A stretch of 5,520 nucleotides of DNA from PR03 sp964353555. GTDB taxonomy: Bacteria > Myxococcota_A > UBA9160 > PR03. Each line of letters begins with the position of its first letter. Position 1 is the stretch's first letter. Below are positions 1 to 5,520 of this stretch, one piece after another. The stretch lies in assembly GCA_964353555.1 (NCBI GenBank), contig CAYGWM010000180.1, positions 1 to 5,520 on the forward strand. Direction: 5' to 3'. Position numbers and translations under genes: made by a program. The notes under the pieces are model-generated. The model was given only the letters and a program-made list of their open reading frames with translations. It was not told the origin of the DNA and ran no database searches.

Positions 1-1584
1 TTCGGCGAGCACCGTTTCCGCATTCGCGCCGCGCAGCGATTCTTCGCTGACGACGACGATCGCCTTCACTTCCTGCCCCAGCTCGGCATGGTCGACGCCG
101 ACGACGGCCGCTTCGCGCACCGCGTCGTGCGCTTCGAGCGCGTGTTCGATCTCGGCGGGATAGACGTTCTCCGCGCCGCGCAGGATCAGGTCGCGGCGAC
201 GCGAATTGATGTAGAGATAGCCGTCCTCGAGCCGGCCGATGTCGCCGGTGCGCAGCCAGCGTCCGGGCGCGATCGTCTCGGCGGTCTCCTTCGGGCGACG
301 CCAGTATTCGCGCATGATCAGCGGACCGCGCATGCAGATCTCGCCCTCTCGGCCTTCGGCGACCGGATTGCCCTCGGCGTCGCGGATCTCTATGTCGATG
401 GTCGGCAGCGGGCGACCGACCGAGTCCGGCCGTGCGATCAACTCTTCGCTGCCGTTGATCGTCGCGAGCGCGGTCGATTCGGTGAGCCCGTAGCCGATCG
501 CGACCGAGGAGCGCGCGTTCGGGAAGCCGGCGCGCATCCGCTCGAACAGCTCCGCCGGCAGCGGCGCGCCGCCCGAACCGAGCTGCGTGACGGTCGAGAG
601 GTCGTGGCGCGAGAACTCCGGGTGCGTGAGCACGCGGTGCATCATCGTGCCCATCGGCCCCCACGCGGTGACGCCTTCGGCCTCGATCAGTTGCAGTACG
701 CGCGCGGGATCGAAGCGGCCCGTCGTCCACACCGTTTTGAGTCCGTTCGCGAGCGACGTCACCGCGCCGGCGTAGAGACCTGAGACGTGAAAGAGCGGCG
801 TGTTGATCAGGCTGCACGGGCGCGTCGTCGCGCCCCCAACGAGCGACTCGCCGCGCGCCGCCGCATCTGCCGCCGCCTTCAGCATCATCCGCATGCCGTG
901 GAACACCTGCAGCCGCACCATCGCGAGAATGCCGCGGTGCGTGTTGACGGCGCCCTTCGGCTGGCCCGTGGTGCCACTCGTGTACAGAATGGTGGCAGCG
1001 TCGTCTTCGGCGATCTGTGCATCGGGCAGCGCGACAGCGCGGTCGTGGTTCCAGAGCGCGTCGAAGTCGCGACCGATCTCGACCACGCGCACTTCGGAGC
1101 CCTCGACGTTCGGCAGCGCGGCGCCCGCGATGCGCGCAAGCCGCTTCGCATCGCCGATCAGCAGCTTCGGTTCGCTGTCGGCGAGCCCGTACAGGATCTC
1201 GTCGCGCACCCACCAGCCGTTCAGGCCGACCGCGATCGCGCCGAGGCTCACGGTCGCCCAGAAGGTCTGGATCCACTCGGGGCAGTTGGCGGCGAGGATC
1301 GCGACGCGATCGCCGGGCCGGACGCCGAACTGGTCGCGCAGCGCGGCGGCGAGATTCGCGACGCGGCGCAGGTTCTCCGTGTACGAGATGCGGCGCCCGT
1401 CGTCGCAGACCAGATACTCGGCGTCGCCGTGCGCAGCCGACGCGGCGAGCAGCGCGCGCAGCGACGGCACGCGCTCCTTGAAGACACGCGTCGGCACACC
1501 GAGCACGTCTTCCAGCGTGACCTCGAAGGGCGCGCTGGCCGCGGTGAGCCTGGCTTCGATCTCGCGCAGCGCGGCAATGCTCAT
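1..1584 (-). CDS. Acyl-CoA synthetase (AMP-dependent, class I adenylate-forming), 3' end cut off by window edge
   Basis: ATP-dependent activation of a carboxylic acid, probably a fatty acid, to an acyl-AMP and then an acyl-CoA in the cytoplasm. The reading frame is open for 528 codons from an ATG at 1584 to the left edge. Seen in the sequence: the P-loop-like A3 motif YTSGTTGQPKG at residues 201-211, NTPLFHVSG at 261-269, the A5 motif GYGLTE at 364-369, TGD at 446-448 (ribose-binding Asp), and the hinge segment SRRRD at 461-465 followed by LILRGAENVYPAEIE. The last visible residues lie in the C-terminal lid domain. The catalytic lysine near the C-terminus, expected in a family of about 500-560 residues, would lie just outside the window. 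The start overlaps the upstream stop as ATGA and has no obvious Shine-Dalgarno, which favours translational coupling. The family is certain; chain length and substrate cannot be read from the sequence. A FadD-like fatty-acid ligase is the most likely identity. Confidence 0.95.
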   Translation of the reverse strand, partial: MSIAALREIEARLTAASAPFEVTLEDVLGVPTRVFKERVPSLRALLAASAAHGDAEYLVCDDGRRISYTENLRRVANLAAALRDQFGVRPGDRVAILAANCPEWIQTFWATVSLGAIAVGLNGWWVRDEILYGLADSEPKLLIGDAKRLARIAGAALPNVEGSEVRVVEIGRDFDALWNHDRAVALPDAQIAEDDAATILYTSGTTGQPKGAVNTHRGILAMVRLQVFHGMRMMLKAAADAAARGESLVGGATTRPCSLINTPLFHVSGLYAGAVTSLANGLKTVWTTGRFDPARVLQLIEAEGVTAWGPMGTMMHRVLTHPEFSRHDLSTVTQLGSGGAPLPAELFERMRAGFPNARSSVAIGYGLTESTALATINGSEELIARPDSVGRPLPTIDIEIRDAEGNPVAEGREGEICMRGPLIMREYWRRPKETAETIAPGRWLRTGDIGRLEDGYLYINSRRRDLILRGAENVYPAEIEHALEAHDAVREAAVVGVDHAELGQEVKAIVVVSEESLRGANAETVLAE

Positions 1585-2438
1585 GGAGCGGGCGGCGTCT
1601 CGTCGCGCAGGTCGGGCGGTTCGGGAACCGGATCGACGCCACGGCGGAGACGATCGCTCATCGCCGAGAGGTCGAAGTACGACGGCGGAATGCGGCGGCC
1701 GAAGCGCACGTCGCCGAAGGTGATCGTCGTCTCGCTGTTGCCCGCGATGTCGCGCAGCCGCACGACGGTCGGGAATGCACGACCGTCCACCAGCGTGACT
1801 TTCTCGTAGTGCTGCTCGCGGATCGCAACGCCCGTGTTGTCGATGAAGCGCACCGACACCGGCAGCCCGCTCTCGGGATCGATGCGCGTCACCACGCGCA
1901 GGTAGTAGTGATAGGGCTCGCTCGTGATCTCGATCAGCCGACGTCCGCCTTCTTCGACCCACTTCGTCGTACCCTTGCGGCGCGGCGTCGGCTCGGTGAA
2001 CCACAGGTCTTCGTAACCGAAGGTCGTGTCGGCAAAGGGGTCCGTCCCCTGCAGGCCGCGGATGCGGATCCAGCGCCGCTTCTGGAGGTCCCAATACCAG
2101 CTAGTCAGCGGTTCGCCGGGCGTATCGACCAGTTCGGTCACGATGCTCTTCGTGTCGCCCGCTTCGCGCATCTCGAGCAGCGTGCGCGTCGAGCGACCTT
2201 CGACGTCGCGCAACATCTGCATGTCGAAGTTGAAGTCGTCCTCGCGGCCGGGCTTGTTCACGTCGACGTGCGCGTGCGCCGTCATCGTTTCGCCGATCCG
2301 CAGCGCGTCGGCGATCCGGCTGATCCAGTGATCGGCGTCGTGGACGGCGTCCGACTGCTGCGCGCGGGCGGAACCGGCGGCGAGCATCGCGACTGCACCC
2401 GCAAAGCGCAGCGCCAGCGCGAGGTGGCGGCGACTCAA
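1581..2438 (-). CDS. Exported LolA-like protein (outer membrane lipoprotein-sorting protein family)
   Basis: Predicted periplasmic protein of 285 residues. I chose the TTG at 2438 because it overlaps the tetR stop as TTGA, has a GGGGCGG stretch 8 nt upstream (2453-2447), and gives a complete signal peptide: Arg-rich n-region (SRRH), hydrophobic stretch about 6-22, and an ARA cleavage site at 24-26 before Gln27. The in-frame ATG within the hydrophobic core would destroy the signal. There is no lipobox cysteine, so the mature protein should be soluble. The mature part alternates charged and aromatic strands, with TDPFADTTFGYEDLWF at 132-147, ITSEPYHYYLRVV at 171-183 and SGLPVSVRFID at 190-200. 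This resembles the LolA_like 'outer membrane lipoprotein-sorting protein' family, whose members are thought to carry lipids or lipoproteins and often sit near RND/MMPL transporters. The C-terminus (about 268-285) is a Pro/Asp/Glu tail. The family call is from pattern memory; the cargo is unknown. Confidence 0.78.
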   Translation of the reverse strand: MSRRHLALALRFAGAVAMLAAGSARAQQSDAVHDADHWISRIADALRIGETMTAHAHVDVNKPGREDDFNFDMQMLRDVEGRSTRTLLEMREAGDTKSIVTELVDTPGEPLTSWYWDLQKRRWIRIRGLQGTDPFADTTFGYEDLWFTEPTPRRKGTTKWVEEGGRRLIEITSEPYHYYLRVVTRIDPESGLPVSVRFIDNTGVAIREQHYEKVTLVDGRAFPTVVRLRDIAGNSETTITFGDVRFGRRIPPSYFDLSAMSDRLRRGVDPVPEPPDLRDETPPAP

Positions 2439-3124
2439 GCCGCGATCCGCCCCGTCACGATCTGGTGCAGGATGCGCGCGCAGGTCTCGACCAGCTGTTC
2501 GCGCGAAACCCCGAGCACCTCCAGCTCCTGGTGGTAGGCAGCGAGGCGTTCGAGGATCGCCGCGAGCGCAGCCGCAGCCGCGACGGGATTCATCGCCACG
2601 CCCTGTTCGCCGGCGTGCGAGCTTTCGATCTTCTTCGCCAGCGCCTGCAACACTGGGTGCAGCGCGCGGATCCGGACCTTCTGGAAGCGACGGTCGCCCT
2701 GTTCCGCCGCGACGTTGCGGAACAGCAGCACGGCATGATGCTGATCCCAATGGCGGACGAACGCATCGACGACGATACGCGCCGCGCCCAGTCCCTGCGG
2801 CCCGGTCCAGTCGGCCGCGAGCGGTTCGAGGATCGCGGGCACTTCCTCGGCGGCGGCACTCGCCAACTCCAGTGTGGCCTCTTCGATGTCGGCGAAATAC
2901 TGATAGAAGGTCGCGGGCGAAGTTCCGGCGCGCCGTGCGATCTCCACCACCGACACGTCGCGCGCCTGGCGTTCCGTGAGCAGCTCCTGGGTGCATTCGA
3001 GCAGCTTGCTCCGCGTGCGAATCGCGCGCGCGCCGAGCGGCCGACCGTCCTGCCCGATCACGGCGGCACCTTCGCCTTCGCTCTGCTGCGCCTCGGTCCG
3101 CGCACTCTCCCCGGGCTCACTCAT
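2435..3124 (-). CDS. TetR/AcrR-family transcriptional regulator
   Basis: A 229-residue DNA-binding regulator, within the usual TetR range though at its longer end. The N-terminal helix-turn-helix domain spans about residues 36-82: RTRSKLLECTQELL, then VSVVEIARRAGTSPATFYQYF with the typical T-S-P-A-T-F-Y-Q-Y-F recognition helix at 68-77. The remainder, about 90-225, is the alpha-helical ligand-binding and dimerisation domain. A 30-residue hydrophilic, Glu/Gln-rich extension precedes the HTH. The ATG at 3124 has GGAAA about 7 nt upstream. It is the first gene of a coupled leftward operon with a LolA-like protein and an acyl-CoA synthetase, so it most likely autoregulates that operon, and an acyl-CoA or other lipid is a reasonable guess for its ligand. 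It could also act on the divergent glycosylase/oxidoreductase pair, because the shared upstream gap is only 34 bp. The family is very secure; the ligand and targets are inference. Confidence 0.95.
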   Translation of the reverse strand: MSEPGESARTEAQQSEGEGAAVIGQDGRPLGARAIRTRSKLLECTQELLTERQARDVSVVEIARRAGTSPATFYQYFADIEEATLELASAAAEEVPAILEPLAADWTGPQGLGAARIVVDAFVRHWDQHHAVLLFRNVAAEQGDRRFQKVRIRALHPVLQALAKKIESSHAGEQGVAMNPVAAAAALAAILERLAAYHQELEVLGVSREQLVETCARILHQIVTGRIAA

Positions 3125-3158
3125 GCTGCAGTTTCCATCGTGGCGGTAGCATAGCCGC
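3125..3158. promoter_or_regulatory. Divergent 34-bp intergenic region between tetR-type gene and DNA glycosylase gene
   Basis: This is the only real gap between genes in the window. It must carry the translation start signals of both divergent genes. On the minus strand GGAAA (3136-3132) precedes the regulator's ATG. On the plus strand a weak GGCGG (3142-3146) lies 12 nt before the glycosylase's GTG. Possible -10-like hexamers are TATGCT on the minus strand (3154-3149) and TAGCAT on the plus strand (3147-3152), but neither has a convincing -35 at the right distance. With so little room, at least part of each promoter, and any TetR operator, must lie inside the opposite gene's first codons. 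I see no clear long palindrome; CTGCAG at 3126-3131 is the only perfect short one. Confidence 0.5.
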
Positions 3159-4100
3159 GTGCCGGAGCTTCCCGACCTTGCAGTCTATATTGACGCGCTC
3201 CGCGCGCGCGTGCTCGGAGCGGCACTGCTCGGCATTCGCGTCTTCGGGCCGTCCTGGCTGCGTACGGTGGAGCCCAAGCTGGTGGAGGCGGAGGGCTGTC
3301 GCGTGCGCGAGCTGCGGCGGCTCGGCAAGCGCATCGTCTTCGAGTTGGACGGCGATTTCTTCGTCGTGCTGCACCTGATGGTCGCCGGACGCCTGCGCTG
3401 GCGCGCGATCCGACAGCAGCCGGAGTCGCCCCCGCGTGCGACGCGACGACCGAAGAACGAACTCGGCGCACTCGACTTCTCGACCGGCACGCTCGTCGTG
3501 ACGGAGGCCGGCACCCGCAAGCGCGCCGCGCTGCACCTGGTGCGGGGCGAAGCCGCGCTCGCCGAACACGATCCCGGCGGACTCGAACCGCTCGATGCAC
3601 CGCGCGACGCCTTCGCCGCCTGCCTGCGCGCCGGCAATCACACGCTGAAGCGCGCGCTGACGGACCCCCACGTGCTATCCGGCATCGGCAACGCCTACTC
3701 GGACGAAATCCTGCACGAGGCTCGCTTGTCGCCATTCAAGCAGACCCAGAAGCTCGCAGAAGAAGAAATGGATCGACTCCATGCCGCGACGCAGCACACG
3801 CTGCTGGTCTGGACCGAGCGACTGCGTGCCGAGACCGGCGACGCATTCCCCGAGCGCGTGACCGCGTTCCGACCCGAGATGGCGGTCCACGGTCGCTACC
3901 GGGAAGCGTGTCCCCGCTGCAGCGCCCCGGTGCAGCGCATCGCGTACGCGCAAAACGAGGCCAATTACTGCGCACCTTGTCAGACCGAAGGCAAGCTGCT
4001 CGCCGATCGCGCGCTGTCGCGACTGCTGCACGGAGACTGGCCGCGAACGCTCGAAGAACTCGAACAGAGACGGCCTCGTTCCACCCGGAGGAATCGCTAG
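3159..4100 (+). CDS. Fpg/Nei-family DNA glycosylase (formamidopyrimidine-DNA glycosylase-like)
   Basis: Bifunctional base-excision-repair glycosylase/AP lyase family acting on oxidised bases, 313 residues (classical Fpg is about 270-290). The start is fixed by chemistry: GTG at 3159 gives MPELPD, with the nucleophilic N-terminal Pro2 and Glu3. Lys57 (RRLGKR) matches the conserved Fpg active-site lysine. The helix-two-turn-helix lies at about 161-192, with GIGNAYSDE carrying the conserved Asn178. The C-terminal zinc finger has Cys251, Cys254, Cys271 and Cys274. Differences from classical Fpg: Asp6 instead of Glu; HLMVAG at 72-77 instead of the usual HLGMSG, which loses the intercalating Met; Asn266 in place of the zinc-finger arginine; and a basic tail after 302. 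These point to a divergent Fpg/Nei clade, so 8-oxoguanine specificity should not be assumed. It is probably co-transcribed with the oxidoreductase downstream, which overlaps by one base. Confidence 0.93.
   Translation: MPELPDLAVYIDALRARVLGAALLGIRVFGPSWLRTVEPKLVEAEGCRVRELRRLGKRIVFELDGDFFVVLHLMVAGRLRWRAIRQQPESPPRATRRPKNELGALDFSTGTLVVTEAGTRKRAALHLVRGEAALAEHDPGGLEPLDAPRDAFAACLRAGNHTLKRALTDPHVLSGIGNAYSDEILHEARLSPFKQTQKLAEEEMDRLHAATQHTLLVWTERLRAETGDAFPERVTAFRPEMAVHGRYREACPRCSAPVQRIAYAQNEANYCAPCQTEGKLLADRALSRLLHGDWPRTLEELEQRRPRSTRRNR
4087..4091 (+). promoter_or_regulatory. Strong Shine-Dalgarno (GGAGG) for the oxidoreductase gene
   Basis: GGAGG lies 8 nt upstream of the GTG at 4100 and within the last codons of the glycosylase gene. 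It is the best ribosome-binding site in the window and decides the GTG start for the downstream gene, which shares its first G with the TAG stop of the upstream gene (TAGTG). The arrangement indicates one mRNA with independent, efficient initiation of the second cistron. Confidence 0.8.
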
Positions 4101-5520
4101 TGGCGCTGCTCGGTCCGAAATCCTGGGCGGGCTTCGTCCCGAACGGCCTCGGCCAGGTCAAGCCGAACCACTACGGCGACATGCTGAAGGTGTTGTGGCG
4201 CAATCGCGACGAGCTGCCCTTCTCGTGGCGCATCCTGCGCGACGGCGCCTGCGACGGTTGCGCACTCGGCACCAGCGGCCTCCACGACTGGACACTCGAA
4301 GGCGTCCATCTCTGCATGGTGCGCCTCAACCTGTTGCGAATGAACACGATGCCTGCAATGGATTCCGCGCTTCTCGCCGATCTCGCGAAGCTCCCGGTAC
4401 GCGACAACCGCGCGCTGCGCGACCTCGGTCGCCTACCGTTCCCGATGCTGCGTCGCGACGGAGAGCGCGGCTTCCGGCGCATCGGTTGGGACGAAGCACT
4501 CGATCTCGCCGCCGCGCAGGTGCGTGCGATCGACCCGAAGCGGCTCGCCTTCTATCTCACGTCGCGCGGGATCACGAACGAGGTCTACTACGTCGCCCAG
4601 AAGGTGGCGCGCGCGCTCGGCACCAATCACGTCGACAACGCCGCGCGCATCTGCCACTCGCCGAGCACCGTCGCGATGAAGCAGTCGCTCGGCGTCGCAG
4701 CGTCCACCTGTTCGTACACGGACTGGATGGGCACCGACCTGATCGTGTTCTTCGGCAGCGACGTGCCGAACAACCAGCCAGTCACCACCAAGTATCTCTA
4801 TTTCGCGAAGCAGGCGGGCACGAAGATTGCCGTGGTGAACCCGCTGCGCGAGCCGGGACTCGAGCGCTACTGGGTACCGTCCGTGTTCGAGAGTGCGGTG
4901 TTCGGCACCAAACTCGCCGACGACTTTTTCGCGGTGCACACCGGCGGCGATCGCGCGTTCATCGCCGGCGTGCTGAAAGCGCTCGGCGAGACGAACGGCT
5001 TCGACGAACGCTTTCTCGCCGCGCACGTCAGCGGCTTCGACGCGGTTCGTGCGCAGGCTGCAGCCGCAGATTGGACGGCGCTCGAACGCGGCTCGGGCGC
5101 GTCGCGCGAAACCATGCAGCGTTTCGCGACACTCTACGCCGAGGCGAAGAGCGCAATTTTAGTCTGGAGCATGGGGATCACGCAGCACGCCGAGGGCGTC
5201 GACAACGTGCAGGCGATCCTGAATCTGGCGCTCGCGCGCGGCATGGTCGGTCGCGAAAAGACAGGCCTGATGCCGATCCGCGGTCACAGCGGCGTGCAGG
5301 GTGGCGCCGAGGTGGGCGCGGTACCCAACTACTACCCGGGTGGCGTAGCGGTGGGCGCGGAAGGCGCGCGCCTGCTCGGTTCACTCTGGGATTTTCCCGT
5401 TCCCGCCTGGCCGGGTCTAACGGCGAGCGAGATGGTGGACTCGTGCGGCGAAGGCGCGATCGACTTGCTCTGGTGTGTCGGCGGCAATTTCGTCGAGACG
5501 CTGCCCGATCCCGATCGAGT
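4100..5520 (+). CDS. Molybdopterin oxidoreductase, formate dehydrogenase alpha-like (FdhF/YdeP type), 3' end beyond window
   Basis: The frame is open for 473 codons from the GTG at 4100 to the right edge; family members are about 700-770 residues, so roughly the first two-thirds is seen. It belongs to the DMSO-reductase superfamily that binds a bis-pterin-guanine-dinucleotide Mo/W cofactor. Seen: an N-terminal cysteine cluster Cys51-x2-Cys54 (CDGCALG) and Cys72; ARICHSPS with Cys185-His186 aligning to the Sec140-His141 Mo-ligand pair of E. coli FdhF; GSDVPNNQPV at about 217-226; and PIRGHSGVQGG with Arg394 matching FdhF Arg333, followed by AEVGAVPNYYPG. No Tat signal is present, so it is probably cytoplasmic. 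The classical Cys-x2-Cys-x3-Cys-x~26-Cys motif is incomplete. The FdhF/YdeP clade is described as having unknown substrate and partners; formate oxidation is plausible from the active site but unproven. A TTA leucine codon, uncommon in such GC-rich DNA, occurs at 5159-5161. Confidence 0.92.
   Translation, partial: MALLGPKSWAGFVPNGLGQVKPNHYGDMLKVLWRNRDELPFSWRILRDGACDGCALGTSGLHDWTLEGVHLCMVRLNLLRMNTMPAMDSALLADLAKLPVRDNRALRDLGRLPFPMLRRDGERGFRRIGWDEALDLAAAQVRAIDPKRLAFYLTSRGITNEVYYVAQKVARALGTNHVDNAARICHSPSTVAMKQSLGVAASTCSYTDWMGTDLIVFFGSDVPNNQPVTTKYLYFAKQAGTKIAVVNPLREPGLERYWVPSVFESAVFGTKLADDFFAVHTGGDRAFIAGVLKALGETNGFDERFLAAHVSGFDAVRAQAAAADWTALERGSGASRETMQRFATLYAEAKSAILVWSMGITQHAEGVDNVQAILNLALARGMVGREKTGLMPIRGHSGVQGGAEVGAVPNYYPGGVAVGAEGARLLGSLWDFPVPAWPGLTASEMVDSCGEGAIDLLWCVGGNFVETLPDPDR

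Noticed and set aside
787..1809. A 340-codon plus-strand reading frame, and the similar long plus-strand frames at 88-783, 800-1723 and 1809-2537
   Set aside because: They are antisense to the acyl-CoA synthetase and LolA-like genes, whose motifs are unmistakable or well supported. Their Arg/Ala-rich composition with no domain signature is the usual mirror effect of GC-biased codons.
2439..2996. Upstream extension of the LolA-like frame to an ATG at 2996 (471 residues in total)
   Set aside because: The extension lies wholly within the regulator gene in another frame, has a low-complexity Arg/Gly/Ala composition, and would bury a good signal peptide in mid-protein.
2465..3154. A 229-codon plus-strand frame opposite the TetR gene
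   Set aside because: It is the exact-length shadow of the TetR gene, which has a clear HTH; the mirrored protein shows no recognisable motif.
3125..3158. Sigma-70-type promoter hexamers TATGCT (minus) and TAGCAT (plus)
   Set aside because: No convincing -35 element at 16-18 bp in either direction, so they are not listed as promoters.
3117..3735. Minus-strand frames of 184 and 204 codons opposite the glycosylase
   Set aside because: The glycosylase has its full catalytic set on the plus strand; these frames are antisense, Arg/Ala-rich and without motifs.
4433..5026. A 197-codon minus-strand frame opposite the oxidoreductase
   Set aside because: It mirrors a stretch containing the FDH-like CH active-site motif; no independent evidence of coding.
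1..5520. CRISPR arrays, tRNA/rRNA genes, insertion sequences, long inverted repeats, rho-independent terminators
   Set aside because: Read for and not seen. The window is essentially continuous coding sequence, and neither operon ends inside it.

Overview
This is a GC-rich, gene-dense window (roughly two-thirds G+C, GC-biased third codon positions) from a bacterial chromosome. A protein with a signal peptide and a LolA-like outer-membrane lipoprotein-sorting fold points to a Gram-negative cell envelope. The overall gene style fits a high-GC proteobacterium, myxobacterium-like or 'deltaproteobacterial' lineage, but nothing here fixes the taxon. There is no RNA gene, CRISPR array, insertion sequence or phage gene, and almost no non-coding DNA.

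The layout is two divergent transcription units separated by only 34 bp (3125-3158). Leftward (minus strand), from 3124 down to 1, lie a TetR/AcrR-family regulator (3124-2435), an exported LolA-like protein (2438-1581, TTG start) and a class I acyl-CoA synthetase (1584 to beyond the left edge). Each junction is a 4-base stop/start overlap (TTGA, then ATGA), so the three genes very probably form one translationally coupled operon. It would link a ligand-sensing repressor, an envelope lipid/lipoprotein-handling protein and fatty-acid activation.

Rightward (plus strand), from 3159, lie an Fpg/Nei-family DNA glycosylase (3159-4100, GTG start) and a formate-dehydrogenase-like molybdopterin oxidoreductase of the FdhF/YdeP type (4100 to beyond the right edge). 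The second gene starts on the last base of the first gene's stop codon (TAGTG), with a good Shine-Dalgarno sequence inside the end of the glycosylase gene.

The most noteworthy points are on the right. The glycosylase keeps its N-terminal proline, Glu3, Lys57, H2TH asparagine and four zinc-finger cysteines, but has Asn where classical Fpg carries the DNA-binding zinc-finger arginine. The oxidoreductase keeps the FDH-type Cys-His and Arg active-site signature but lacks the classical four-cysteine [4Fe-4S] motif. The pairing of a base-excision-repair enzyme with a molybdo-enzyme of unknown substrate is worth a comparative look. I did not find a clearly new defence or mobile system.
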